DNA of 64,000 bases, taken from the NCBI GenBank assembly GCA_002339015.1, contig DDJC01000062.1:45287-109286 (forward strand), given 5' to 3'. The notes beneath the pieces were generated by a model, which was not told the origin of the DNA, did not search any database, and saw only the letters and a program-made list of their open reading frames with translations. How positions within the stretch are numbered: position 1 is the first letter of the stretch; each line of letters begins with the position of its first letter. Both the position numbers and the translations under genes were made by a program. The DNA comes from Burkholderiales bacterium UBA1834 (GTDB lineage Bacteria > Pseudomonadota > Gammaproteobacteria > Burkholderiales > Burkholderiaceae_C). Of this stretch, positions 37,176 through 45,859 are shown in pieces.

Positions 37176-38330
37176 TCAGACCTTGTCCGTCGGGCCCACG
37201 GCGTGTTCGTGCTCGGGGGTGGGTGAGCGCTGCTGGGGGGCCGGCGGGCGATGGGCGGTGTCGCTGGGCGGGTCCACCTCCGCGCGCAGGCGGGGCAGGT
37301 AGTCCGGATAGTCCTTCTGCATCATGGACATCAGCTCCTCGCGCACCAGGCAGCGCAGGTCCCAGCCCTTGCCCGAATCGGCCGTGCTGACCAGGCAGCG
37401 CAGCTGCATCGACTTCTCGCTGAAATCCGTCACCTGCACCAGGCACACACGACCATCCCACAAGGGCGAGCCTTCGCACACGCGCTGCAGTGCGTCGCGG
37501 ATGGGCTTGAGAGGCATGCGGTAGTCCACCCACAGGAAGACGGTGCCCAGCAGCTGGGCGTTCGAGCGTGTCCAGTTCTGAAAGGGTTTTTCGATCCAGT
37601 ACTGCAGGGGCACGATCAGGCGGCGTTCGTCCCAGATGCGCACGACCACATAGGTGCTGGTGATCTCTTCGATGCGGCCCCATTCGCCTTCCACGATCAC
37701 GACATCGTCGAGCCGGATGGGCTGGCTGAAGGCGATCTGCAGGCCGGCGATGAGGTTGCCCAGCACGGGCCGTGCGGCCAGACCGGCGGCGATGCCGGCC
37801 ACGCCCGCGGAGGCCAGCAGGCTGGTGCCGATCTGGCGCACGTCGGGGATGGTCATCAGGGCCAGCGCGACGCCGATCAGCACCACCATGCCGGTCACCA
37901 TGCGCGTGACCACCTTGGTCTGTGTCTGGATACGGCGTGCCATCAGGTTGTCGCTGATGTTCTCGATGGGGCGCGACAGGATCACCGCATCGCCGCAGGC
38001 CTGCACGATGCGCACCGCCAGCCAGGTGACGGCAGCGATCAGGAGGATGGTGGTGAACTGGCGCACCAGGCCGATGCCGGAGAGATCGTCCGGGGCGGCG
38101 CGCAGCACGAACTGCAAGGCCAGCAGCGGCAGCACGTAGGCGGCCGGCCGGCGGGAGGCCTGGGTGACGAGAGAGGCTGACGGAGAGCGTGCCACTGCAC
38201 GTTTCACCACCGCCGCGCCCGTCTGGAAGACCAGCCACGCGGCCACCATGGCGATCGCCGCGGACACGAGCGTCAGCCCCCACGGACCGAGCGGAAGCCG
38301 GTCCAACCAGTCTAGGTATGTCTTTTCCAT
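37176..38330 (-). CDS. MscS-family mechanosensitive ion channel
   Basis: 384 residues from ATG 38330. N-terminal membrane helices (about 15-38, 60-80, 88-112, 140-165) lead to the pore-lining helix ASAGVAGIAAGLAARPVLGNLIAGLQIAFSQ (described at about 185-215; key Gly/Ala spacing) and the beta domain (VVIVEGEWGRIEEITSTYVVVRIWDERRLIVPLQYW). The C-terminal tail is Pro/His-rich. MscS channels release solutes on hypo-osmotic shock, which fits the adjacent trehalose genes. Confidence 0.9.
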   Translation of the reverse strand: MEKTYLDWLDRLPLGPWGLTLVSAAIAMVAAWLVFQTGAAVVKRAVARSPSASLVTQASRRPAAYVLPLLALQFVLRAAPDDLSGIGLVRQFTTILLIAAVTWLAVRIVQACGDAVILSRPIENISDNLMARRIQTQTKVVTRMVTGMVVLIGVALALMTIPDVRQIGTSLLASAGVAGIAAGLAARPVLGNLIAGLQIAFSQPIRLDDVVIVEGEWGRIEEITSTYVVVRIWDERRLIVPLQYWIEKPFQNWTRSNAQLLGTVFLWVDYRMPLKPIRDALQRVCEGSPLWDGRVCLVQVTDFSEKSMQLRCLVSTADSGKGWDLRCLVREELMSMMQKDYPDYLPRLRAEVDPPSDTAHRPPAPQQRSPTPEHEHAVGPTDKV

Positions 38331-38406
38331 GGCCCTCGAGTATCCACACCCGGAGGCGTTCGCGCGCACTCAGGGTTTCTGGCGCGGTGATGGCGCCGCG
38401 GTCTGG

Positions 38407-39234
38407 TCAGAACCGCACAGCCAGACCCACGCCCCAGGCGAAATCCGGCGCGTTCTTGGTAGCAGCCCAGGCCAGACCGATGTCCACCTGCACATCGTTG
38501 GTGATGAGGTAGGTGGCGCCGGTGTCCCAGGTGACGATGTTGCCGCCGTTCTTCCTGGAGGCCAGTTGCTGCCCGGCCAGCTCGACGTAGGTGCGGAAGC
38601 GGTCCGTCCAGGATTTGCCCACGGTGATGGCTGCGATGCCGCCCACGTAGCGGTCGCCGTCCTGGTTCTTGTCGGCGAAGATGCCGGGCATCACACCGAC
38701 GGACCAGTCGTTGGGCAGCGCCCACTCGGCGACGAAGCGCAGGGAGGGGCGCACGCCATCGCCGCGGAAGGCGCGCGAACCGGTTTCCAGGTCGGCGTGC
38801 AGCAGCCAGGCCATGGCGGGCGTGCTGCTGGCCGCATCGCCCTCATGGGTGTTCCACTTGATGCCGAGGTTCAGGTCGCCGTAGCCGCGTTCGCGGGTGG
38901 TGATGCCCGTGGCGGTGTCCTCGCTGCGCAGGCGCAAGATGCCATCGCTCGACACGCGGAACTCCAGCGAATCGCTCAGGCCGAAACGCAGCAGCGTGGG
39001 CGTGCTGGTGGCGCGTTCCTTCACGCCGTCGGCCTTGTGGTGCTCGCTGGTGAAACCGGTTTCCAGCTGGAAGCGGCCCTTGCCGACCACGCTGCTCGAT
39101 TCGACGAAATCGGGGCGGTCGGCGCTGAGGGGCTCTTCGGCATGGGCCGTGGCGGTCAGGCACAAGGCCATGAGCGAGGCGCAGCGGACAGCGGCGTGGC
39201 GGATGGTCAGGCGGGTGAAACGGCGTGAACGCAT
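38407..39234 (-). CDS. Outer-membrane beta-barrel protein, COG4313/MetA-phenol-degradation-like
   Basis: 275 residues from ATG 39234 (AGGAGG, 6-base spacing). Signal peptide ends at AHAEEP. The mature protein is a row of amphipathic strands (RFQLETGFTSEH, TLLRFGLSDSLEFRVSSDG, GYGDLNLGIKWNTHE) and ends in VGLAVRF with the terminal Phe of outer-membrane barrels. Family members are annotated as transporters or phenol-pathway outer-membrane proteins; no phenol genes lie nearby. Lone gene; cargo unknown. Confidence 0.82.
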   Translation of the reverse strand: MRSRRFTRLTIRHAAVRCASLMALCLTATAHAEEPLSADRPDFVESSSVVGKGRFQLETGFTSEHHKADGVKERATSTPTLLRFGLSDSLEFRVSSDGILRLRSEDTATGITTRERGYGDLNLGIKWNTHEGDAASSTPAMAWLLHADLETGSRAFRGDGVRPSLRFVAEWALPNDWSVGVMPGIFADKNQDGDRYVGGIAAITVGKSWTDRFRTYVELAGQQLASRKNGGNIVTWDTGATYLITNDVQVDIGLAWAATKNAPDFAWGVGLAVRF

Positions 39235-39392
39235 GGGAGGCCTCCTGTGGTTGAACCCGGCGGCCATGTCGTGGGGCGAGCCTGTGCAGTGCTTTGCTCT
39301 GCGGCCGGGCGTGGCTGACTGTACTGCAGCGACACGGCCCTGCCCAGCCGGTGTGCCCCGGATGAGACGCTCTGTGCCACTGGTGGAAGGTT

Positions 39393-39842
39393 TCAGTGGT
39401 CGGCGCCGGGCGCCAGGTTGCTCCGCAGGCGGCACAGCAGGCTGGACAGCTGCGCCAGCTCATCGGCGGCCAAGCCCTTGACCATGGCCTGCCCCAGGCG
39501 CTGGCGATGGCGGTGCAATACACGATGCAGGGCTGCGCCTTGTGCCGTGGGGGTGAGCCGCTGCTGACGGCGGTCGGTCGGGTCAGGCTCGCGCAGCAAC
39601 AGATGGCGATCGACCAGCAGCTGCACCAGCCGTGTCACCTGGGCCTTGTCGCGGCCGCTGTGCTCTACCAGGTCGCTGGCCGTGCTGCCAGGGTGCCGCG
39701 CAAAGAACATCAGCACCTTGGCCTCCATGGGCGCCAGGCCGCCGCCTTCCTGCTGCACGGCCTGGCGCAGGCGGGACTTGAACAGGTGAGTCAGGTCGGC
39801 CAATTGGTCGACCACCTCGTCTTGGGCGGAGGGTGTGGGCAT
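39393..39842 (-). CDS. MarR-family transcriptional regulator
   Basis: 149 residues from ATG 39842. MarR winged helix: LAPMEAKVLMFFARHPGSTASDLVEHSGRDKAQVTRLVQLLVDRHLLLREPDPTDRR (domain about 40-110). Longer in-frame starts to 39932 would put the operators inside the coding region and are unlikely. Divergent from a siderophore-interacting protein gene; two palindromes in the shared control region (39871-39927) are its likely operators, giving autorepression and control of the flavoprotein. Confidence 0.85.
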   Translation of the reverse strand: MPTPSAQDEVVDQLADLTHLFKSRLRQAVQQEGGGLAPMEAKVLMFFARHPGSTASDLVEHSGRDKAQVTRLVQLLVDRHLLLREPDPTDRRQQRLTPTAQGAALHRVLHRHRQRLGQAMVKGLAADELAQLSSLLCRLRSNLAPGADH

Positions 39843-39870
39843 GGCGGAGCAGCGTGTTGGGCGGCACAAG

Positions 39871-39901
39871 ACCATATGGTTGACATAGTCAACCATATGG
39901 T
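39871..39901. promoter_or_regulatory. Operator 1 of the MarR/SIP region
   Basis: Perfect inverted repeat with 14-bp arms: ACCATATGGTTGAC, three-base centre ATA, then the exact reverse complement. The core GTTGACATAGTCAAC (39879-39893) includes the -35 of the flavoprotein promoter. Confidence 0.8.
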
Positions 39902-39909
39902 CGTACGAT
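39880..39909 (+). promoter_or_regulatory. Promoter of the siderophore-interacting protein gene
   Basis: Consensus -35 TTGACA (39880-39885), 18-base spacer, -10 TACGAT (39904-39909). The start point near 39916 falls inside operator 2, so a bound MarR dimer at either site would block initiation. Confidence 0.6.
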
Positions 39910-39910
39910 A

Positions 39911-39927
39911 AGTTGATATTATCAACT
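39911..39927. promoter_or_regulatory. Operator 2 of the MarR/SIP region
   Basis: AGTTGATATTATCAACT, a perfect palindrome about a central T, sharing the GTTGAnATnnTCAAC pattern with operator 1. Centres of the two sites are 33 bases apart, close to three helical turns. Confidence 0.75.
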
Positions 39928-39947
39928 ATCAAGCAGTTCTTGTGATC

Positions 39948-40751
39948 ATGACTGACACGACCTCATTGACCGCGCTCGCGGTGCAGCGTGTGCGCCATCC
40001 GGTCAAGGTGCGCCACCTGCAGGTGCGCCAGACGCGCCTGCTCAGCCCGAACCAGTTGCTCGTCACCCTGGGTGGGCCTGACCTGGCTGATTTCGTCACC
40101 GCCTCGTTCGACAACCACGTCAAGCTGATGTGGGGCCCGGATGGCCTGTCGGCGCCCGAGTTGCCGCCCATGGGGCCAGAGGGCCCACAGTGGGCGCCCG
40201 GATCGACTCGCCCGCTGATGCGGGACTACACCCCCCGCCGCTTCGACGCGCAGGCTCAGACGCTGGACATCGAGTTCTCGCTGCATGGCGACGGGCCGGC
40301 CGCCAACTGGGCCCGCCAGGCCCGGCCGGGCCAGACCCTGACCGTGGCAGGCCCGCGTGGCAGTTTCATCGTGCCCATGGGTTTTGATTGGCACCTGCTG
40401 GTGGGCGATGACGCCGCGCTGCCGGCCATCGCCCGACGTCTGGAAGAGTTGCCCGAAGGCAAGCCCGTCACTGTGGTGCTGGCGCTGGCCCCGGCCGATC
40501 GCCGCGAACTGGCCACGCGTGCCGCCTTGGATCTGGTGTGGGTGGACGAGCCTGCGCAGTTGCCAGCGGCCGTGCAGGCGCTGCCCTTGCCCGCGGGCAT
40601 CGGCTACGCGTGGGCCGCCGGCGAGGCGCATGCCATTGCTGATGTGCGCCGTGTGCTGGTGGGCCACCACGCGCTGCCCAAGGCGCGTGTGCGGGCCTCG
40701 GCCTACTGGAAGCAGGGGCAGGCCGATCACCATGAATCGCTGGATGCTTGA
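39948..40751 (+). CDS. Siderophore-interacting protein (FAD ferric-siderophore reductase-like)
   Basis: 267 residues. FAD-binding motif RDYTPRRFD, GPRGSF phosphate contact and C-terminal SIP domain (YAWAAGEAHAIADVRRVL ... VRASAYWKQGQADHH) match the ViuB/SIP family, which reduces ferric siderophores in the cytoplasm. The start is chosen as ATG 39948; GTG 39942 is also in frame, and neither has a clear ribosome site. Unlike the usual Fur control, this gene sits behind MarR-type operators, so it may respond to a small phenolic or redox signal. Confidence 0.87.
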   Translation: MTDTTSLTALAVQRVRHPVKVRHLQVRQTRLLSPNQLLVTLGGPDLADFVTASFDNHVKLMWGPDGLSAPELPPMGPEGPQWAPGSTRPLMRDYTPRRFDAQAQTLDIEFSLHGDGPAANWARQARPGQTLTVAGPRGSFIVPMGFDWHLLVGDDAALPAIARRLEELPEGKPVTVVLALAPADRRELATRAALDLVWVDEPAQLPAAVQALPLPAGIGYAWAAGEAHAIADVRRVLVGHHALPKARVRASAYWKQGQADHHESLDA

Positions 40752-40861
40752 CGTGGCTGCCGGGCCTGTCCGGCACCCCTGATGCCGAGCGGGCTTTGCT
40801 TGTGTGGCGCAGAAGTTGCGTGTCCAGTGGTCTTTCTCCAGCTTCCTTGGACGAGCGCACC

Positions 40862-41329
40862 ATGACGACCGCCCTGAACCTCGCCGCCGCCAACCGCCTG
40901 ATCACGGCGGCGCTGGCCCACGCCCGAACGCACGGCATGGCCCCGCTGTGTGTGGCCGTGCTCGATGCGGGCGGTCATGTCATCGCGCTGCAGCGGGAAG
41001 ATGACGCCAGCATCCTGCGCCCGCAGATTGCCACGGCCAAGGCGCGCGGCTCGCTGGGCATGGGCTTCGGTGGCCGGGAGCTGGCGCGCCGCGCGGCCGC
41101 CAACCCCGCCTTCATCGGCGCCCTGGCCGCGCTGGCCGATGGGGACATGCTGCCGGTGCCGGGTGGCGTGCTGGTGCGCACGGCCGATGGGGCGCTGATC
41201 GGCGCCGTGGGCATCAGCGGCGATCTGTCCGACAAGGACGAGGCCTGCGCCATCGCCGGCATCGTCTCGATCGGGCTGGTGGCCGATGTGGGGGCGCAAG
41301 AGCTGCACACCGAACTGCCAGCCAGCTGA
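40862..41329 (+). CDS. GlcG/HbpS-family heme-binding-like protein
   Basis: 155 residues. HbpS/GlcG pattern: ANRLITAALAHARTHGMAPLCVAVLDAGGHVIALQRED, ATAKARGSLGMGFGG, MLPVPGGVLVRTADGALIGAVGISGDLSDKDEACAIAGI. Family members bind heme or act as small accessory proteins of oxidoreductases. It follows the siderophore-interacting gene by 110 bases, a context consistent with iron/heme handling. No signal peptide. Confidence 0.82.
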   Translation: MTTALNLAAANRLITAALAHARTHGMAPLCVAVLDAGGHVIALQREDDASILRPQIATAKARGSLGMGFGGRELARRAAANPAFIGALAALADGDMLPVPGGVLVRTADGALIGAVGISGDLSDKDEACAIAGIVSIGLVADVGAQELHTELPAS

Positions 41330-41341
41330 GCGGGCCGCGGC

Positions 41342-42157
41342 TCAGGCCGCCTTCGGACTCAGGGCCACGCCGCCGTGCATTGCGCCGCGGTGCCGGGCGT
41401 ACATCTGGCGCACCCAGGCCATCGAGGGACGCACCTGCCAGGGGGCTGCCGCGCCGGCCATGGTCTGGCGGAAGGTGGGATCGCCATACACCGGGTGCTC
41501 TGAAGGGCAGGCCAGCGGCGCCAGCAATGAAGCCGCAGTCAGATCGGCCGTGCTGAGTTGGCCGCCGACCAGGTAGGTACGGCCATCGGCCAGGCGCGTG
41601 TCCAGCCAATCCACCGCCTGGCCGATGCGCTGGTGCGCGCGCGCCGCGCCGGCCGCGGTGATGTTCAGCTTGCGCCGGAAGGCCCATTGGATCAGCGGGT
41701 AGGCGCGGCGGATGAACGCGGCCTGGGCTGGCGCGGCGTGGTCCGTCCACAGGCGCTTGATGTGCTCGTCGCCGCTGCCGAAGCTGTGCGCGTACAGGTA
41801 GCGGGCCACGTCCTTGCCGATGGCATCGAAGCGTTTGGCCACGTCCTCGATCTCGGGCAGGTGGGCTGCGGGCATCAAGGCCATCGGGCCGTGGTGCTCG
41901 CGCAGCCATTGCAGGATGCGGGGGCTGTCCTGGATGCTGCCGTGCGGTGTCTTGAGCACGGGCAGCGTGGTCTGGCCGCGCTTGCCCATGGTCAGGGCCG
42001 GCAGCAGGTGAAAGACAGGGGTGAGGCACACCTCGCGGTAGGCGATGCCACTGGCATCCAGCGTCCAGCGGATCTTCTCGCTGTAGTGCGACATCGCGAA
42101 GGTGTAGAGCGTGTAGGGGGGCGTGGGAGGCATGGGCTGCGTCGGGTTCATCGTCAT
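41342..42157 (-). CDS. Glutathione S-transferase family protein
   Basis: 271 residues. Thioredoxin-fold N-domain (YTLYTFAMSHYSEKIRWTLDASGIAYREV, LPVLKTPHGSIQDSPRILQWL) with the SP-type gamma-glutamyl contact, and an all-alpha C-domain (GQLSTADLTAASLLAPL). Last gene of a pair; the upstream GST stops two bases before this ATG. Converges on the GlcG-like gene. Substrate unknown. Confidence 0.85.
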   Translation of the reverse strand: MTMNPTQPMPPTPPYTLYTFAMSHYSEKIRWTLDASGIAYREVCLTPVFHLLPALTMGKRGQTTLPVLKTPHGSIQDSPRILQWLREHHGPMALMPAAHLPEIEDVAKRFDAIGKDVARYLYAHSFGSGDEHIKRLWTDHAAPAQAAFIRRAYPLIQWAFRRKLNITAAGAARAHQRIGQAVDWLDTRLADGRTYLVGGQLSTADLTAASLLAPLACPSEHPVYGDPTFRQTMAGAAAPWQVRPSMAWVRQMYARHRGAMHGGVALSPKAA

Positions 42158-42159
42158 CG

Positions 42160-43074
42160 TCAGGCCTGCTGAAGGCGGTAGCCCAGGCGGGGGAAATGCA
42201 CGTGCACGCGGCCGGCGCGTTCTGTGTCCAGCGCCAGGGTCACGCGCTGGGTGTCCAGGTGCACCAGCGTGCCGGTCACGGTGGTGCCGTGGCCCAGCAG
42301 TTCCGGGCGAATGCTCACGGTTCGGCCCAAGGGCAGGCCGCTCGGATCAGGCGTGTCGCTGGTGGGCAAGGGCAGGCCAGCCGGTGTCGCCGCTTGTGCC
42401 ATGGCGATGGCCTCGTCGGCGCCCAGGTCCATGCGCTGGCCATGTCCGAAGGCGCGCAGGCGTTCCATCCAGGCCTGCGTGGCCGGGAAGGGGCTGAAGT
42501 CGAAGCGGCCATTGCGCGCGAACCACAAGGTGCTGTAGAGCGTGAAATCGCCGCTGCCCGGCCGCACACCATTGACGAAGCCAGGCCCGCCGGCCAGCCC
42601 GCGCTCGATCCAGGCGATCTGGGTGGCCAGGGCCTGCGCGGCCATGGGCACGGAGGCCTTGAGTGCGGCGCGGTCCAGCGGCGCACCGCGCAGGGCGGCC
42701 CGGTCGGCCAGGAAGGCGTCATCCAGGTGATCCACGATGGCGCCCAGCGTGTAGGCCACGGCCTGGCCGAACAGGTTCACGTCCACCCAATGCTCGACCA
42801 CCTCGTTCCAACCGGGCGACACGGTGGTCGCGGCGGGCGACGGGGCCAGGCGCTCGATCTCCTGCGCGATCAGGCGCGTGTCGCAGTAGAGGTCTGCGCC
42901 CAGCTGCAGCACGGGCACCTTGCGGTAGCCACCGGTCAGCGCGACCAGATCGGGCTTGGGCGCGATGCGCGGCACGATGACCGAGTGCCAGCGCAGGCCC
43001 TTGTAGCCCAGCAGGGTGCGGATCTTCTCCGCGTAAGGGGATTCAGGGTAGTGGTGGAGGATGGGGGTGCTCAC
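42160..43074 (-). CDS. Glutathione S-transferase-like protein with extra C-terminal domain
   Basis: 304 residues from GTG 43074, which matches the family start (ILHHYPESPYAEKIRTLLGYKGLRW); GTG 43122 is an alternative. GST N-domain with YRKVPVLQLGADLYCDTRLIAQEIERL, alpha C-domain with a long helical insertion, and a terminal beta-rich extension of about 65 residues (SIRPELLGHGTTVTGTLVHLDTQRVTLALD) absent from ordinary GSTs. Coupled to the next GST gene. Confidence 0.8.
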   Translation of the reverse strand: MSTPILHHYPESPYAEKIRTLLGYKGLRWHSVIVPRIAPKPDLVALTGGYRKVPVLQLGADLYCDTRLIAQEIERLAPSPAATTVSPGWNEVVEHWVDVNLFGQAVAYTLGAIVDHLDDAFLADRAALRGAPLDRAALKASVPMAAQALATQIAWIERGLAGGPGFVNGVRPGSGDFTLYSTLWFARNGRFDFSPFPATQAWMERLRAFGHGQRMDLGADEAIAMAQAATPAGLPLPTSDTPDPSGLPLGRTVSIRPELLGHGTTVTGTLVHLDTQRVTLALDTERAGRVHVHFPRLGYRLQQA

Positions 43075-43166
43075 GTTGCGGCGTCGCTTTCTGAAGGTCG
43101 TTGCATGGATTGTGGGGAGCACGGTCCCTGCCTAGAATTGTCATTTTGGACATCTTTGAGGCTGAT

Positions 43167-44180
43167 ATGGACAATGTGGCGGCTGCGCCAAGCCGGTCGC
43201 CCAGGCCGGCGAAGCAGATTCACCGCGTGGCCGTGGTGCTGTGCCGCCATCACAGCCTGGCCAGCCTGGGCCTGGTGATGGACACCTTGCGCATGGCCAA
43301 TCAGGTGCCCGGCGCGCACCGCTTCGAACTGCTGCGGGTGAGCGCCGACGGTCAGCCCGTGCCGCATCCCGATGGCCTGCTGGGTGTCGATGGCGGCGTG
43401 GCCCTGCTGGCCCAGGCCCGGGCGGTGCTGATCCCCTCGCTGTGGACGCAGGGCGATGCGGCCGTGGCCGAGAACGCCGTGCTGATCCAGGCCTTGCGCG
43501 ATCTGCCGCCAGCCGTCATGGTGGCGTCGCTGTGCACGGGCGCCTACCTGCTGGCTGCCACCGGGCGCCTGGACAGCCAGCCCGCCACTTTGCACTGGAA
43601 CCTGGCCGAGGCCTTCCAGCAGCGCTTCCCGCAGGTGCGGGTGCAGGTGCAGGAGACACTCACTGAAGCGGGCAGCTTGATCTGCTCCGGGGGCTCCATG
43701 GCCGCCATGGACGGCTGCCTGCACGTGCTGCGCCGCCTGGCCGACCGCGACACGGCCCGGCGCGTGGCCCAGATGATGGTGATGGACGAGCGCCACGGCC
43801 CGCAGACCCAGTACATGCCGGCCTATGGCTGGCGCCGCCATGGCGATCCGGAGATGCGCCGCGTCGAAGCCTGCCTGGTGGCGCGCCATGCCGAGCCCCT
43901 GACGCTGGACGAGCTGGCCGCCCTGGCCCACGTCAGCGTGCGCACCCTGCAGCGGCGCTTCCTGGCCGCCACGGGCCTGACGCCGATCCAGTACCAGCAG
44001 GCCGTGCGCATCGAGCGCGCCAAGGCACTGCTGGAGGCGGGCCAACTGGCCGTGCCCGAGGTGGCCGCGCAGGTCGGCTACCAGGACAGGGTGGCCTTCG
44101 GCCGCCTGTTCAAGAAGGCGGCGGGCATGACACCGGCGGCCTGGCGACAGCGGCATCCCGCGTTTGATTTCACCCAATGA
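43167..44180 (+). CDS. GlxA-family transcriptional regulator (DJ-1/PfpI + AraC HTH)
   Basis: 337 residues from ATG 43167. N-terminal DJ-1/PfpI-like domain (VAVVLCRHHSLASLGLVMDTLRMA ... VMVASLCTGAYLLAATGRLD with the nucleophile-elbow Cys retained) and a C-terminal AraC DNA-binding domain (TLDELAALAHVSVRTLQRRFLAATGLTP ... VPEVAAQVGYQDRVAFGRLFKKAAGMTPAAWR). Divergent from the GST pair, which it may control; AraC-type regulators often act on the neighbouring divergent operon. Confidence 0.88.
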   Translation: MDNVAAAPSRSPRPAKQIHRVAVVLCRHHSLASLGLVMDTLRMANQVPGAHRFELLRVSADGQPVPHPDGLLGVDGGVALLAQARAVLIPSLWTQGDAAVAENAVLIQALRDLPPAVMVASLCTGAYLLAATGRLDSQPATLHWNLAEAFQQRFPQVRVQVQETLTEAGSLICSGGSMAAMDGCLHVLRRLADRDTARRVAQMMVMDERHGPQTQYMPAYGWRRHGDPEMRRVEACLVARHAEPLTLDELAALAHVSVRTLQRRFLAATGLTPIQYQQAVRIERAKALLEAGQLAVPEVAAQVGYQDRVAFGRLFKKAAGMTPAAWRQRHPAFDFTQ

Positions 44181-44255
44181 AAATATGGAAATTGTCTGAG
44201 AAAAAGGCCTAAAGCACCCTTCTTTTGCGTCGATAGAACGACCAAGAGGTGCACT

Positions 44256-44555
44256 ATGAAACCAGTTTCCACCATCGCCCTGTCGGGCATGCAGGCCGCT
44301 CGGGTTCAACTTGACGTGGCCGCACACAACATCGCCAACGTGCAGACAACGGGCTTTCGGCGCCAGCAGGTGGCGCAGCAGGCGCAGCCCGAGGGCGGTG
44401 TCACGACCACGGTCAGCCTGGTCAACACGCCCGGCCCGGATTTCACGGGTGATGTGGTCAACCAGTTGGGCGCTGGCTATGCTTTCGTGGCCAATCTGAA
44501 GACCATCGAGACCGACCAGCAGATGACCGGCACGCTGCTGGACATTACTGCTTGA
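44256..44555 (+). CDS. Small orphan flagellar rod/hook-like protein
   Basis: 99 residues with AAGAGGTG before the ATG. The N-terminus TIALSGMQAARVQLDVAAHNIANVQTTGFRR is the flagellar basal-body rod signature of FlgB/FlgC/FlgG proteins, and the C-terminus (LKTIETDQQMTGTLLDITA) resembles their closing helix, but the central domain is missing. No flagellar genes adjoin. It may be a standalone accessory rod protein found in several betaproteobacteria. Confidence 0.75.
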   Translation: MKPVSTIALSGMQAARVQLDVAAHNIANVQTTGFRRQQVAQQAQPEGGVTTTVSLVNTPGPDFTGDVVNQLGAGYAFVANLKTIETDQQMTGTLLDITA

Positions 44556-44630
44556 TGAGACCGGCTGAAGTGATCGCCTGACCCCGCGCAGGCACGCGGG
44601 CCGCGCGCCCGCGCTACAGTTCGGCCCAGC

Positions 44631-45830
44631 ATGAGCCGACGCTGGATCGCCCACCTGGACATGGACGCCTTCTACGCGTCCGTCGAACTGCTGCGCTACC
44701 CGCAGCTCAAGGGCCTGCCGGTGGTCATCGGTGGTGGCCGGCGCCACCAGCCCGAGCCCCAGCCCGACGGCGCCCTGCGCTTTTCGACCCTGCGCCATTA
44801 CGCCGGCCGGGGCGTGGTCACCACGGCCACCTACGCGGCCCGCGCCTTCGGCGTGCACTCGGCGATGGGCCTGATGAAGGCCGCCGCCCTGGCGCCCGAC
44901 GCCATCCTGCTGCCCACCGATTTCGACGAGTACCGCCGCTATTCGCGCCTGTTCAAGGCCGCCGTGAGCGAGATCGCGCCGGTGATGGAAGACCGGGGCA
45001 TCGACGAGATCTACCTCGATCTGACCGACATCCCCGGTGCGCAGGACACGACGGACGATGACCCGCTGGCCGGCATCCGCGCCCTGGGCCAGCGTCTGAA
45101 AGATGCCGTGCACCAGGCCACCGGCCTGACGTGTTCCGTCGGCATCACGCCCAACAAGCTGCTGTCCAAGCTGTGCTCGGACCTGGACAAGCCCGATGGC
45201 CTGACCCTGCTGGAGCTGGACGGCCTTCCCGACCGGATCTGGCCCCTGCCGGCCAAGCGCATCAACGGCATCGGCCCCAAGGCCAGCGCCAAGCTTGAAG
45301 CGTTGGGCGTGAACACCATCGGCGAACTGGCCGCGGCCACGCCCGAATGGCTGGTGGACAACTTCGGCGCCAACTACGGCCAGTGGCTGCACGAGGCGGC
45401 GCATGGCCGTGATGACCGGCCCGTCGTCACCTACCGCGAGCCCAAATCCCTCAGCCGCGAGACCACCTTCGAGCGTGACCTGCACCCGCGGCAGGATCGG
45501 GAGGCGCTGGGCGCGATCTTCACGCGCCTGTGCGAGCAGGTGGCCAGCGACCTGGCGCGCAAGGGCTTCGAGGGGCGCAGCGTGGGTGTGAAACTGCGCT
45601 ATGACGACTTCAAGATCGTGACCCGGGTGGTGACACTGCCCGTGCACACCCAGGATGCAGCCATCATCCGCCAGTGGGCCGGGCGCTGCCTGAAGACCGT
45701 GCCGCTGGACCAGCGCCTGCGACTGATCGGCGTGAAGGTGGAGAACCTGCGCCGCCCGGGCAGCGTGCCGGTGGTGGCGCAGGAGACTGAAGCCGGCTGG
45801 CGCGTGGGCGAGTCCTTGCCACTGTTCTGA
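44631..45830 (+). CDS. dinB: DNA polymerase IV (Y family)
   Basis: 399 residues. Catalytic carboxylates in HLDMDAFYASVE (Asp9/Asp11 region) and DRGIDEIYLDLT; HhH region INGIGPKASAKLEALGV; little-finger domain ending in SLPLF, a beta-clamp-binding tail. Error-prone translesion polymerase. A 20-residue insertion rich in Arg/His/Pro (GGGRRHQPEPQPDG) follows strand 2. No LexA-type box was recognised upstream. Confidence 0.93.
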   Translation: MSRRWIAHLDMDAFYASVELLRYPQLKGLPVVIGGGRRHQPEPQPDGALRFSTLRHYAGRGVVTTATYAARAFGVHSAMGLMKAAALAPDAILLPTDFDEYRRYSRLFKAAVSEIAPVMEDRGIDEIYLDLTDIPGAQDTTDDDPLAGIRALGQRLKDAVHQATGLTCSVGITPNKLLSKLCSDLDKPDGLTLLELDGLPDRIWPLPAKRINGIGPKASAKLEALGVNTIGELAAATPEWLVDNFGANYGQWLHEAAHGRDDRPVVTYREPKSLSRETTFERDLHPRQDREALGAIFTRLCEQVASDLARKGFEGRSVGVKLRYDDFKIVTRVVTLPVHTQDAAIIRQWAGRCLKTVPLDQRLRLIGVKVENLRRPGSVPVVAQETEAGWRVGESLPLF

Positions 45831-45859
45831 TCGCTGATCGGCTTGGTGGCGGCGGATCG

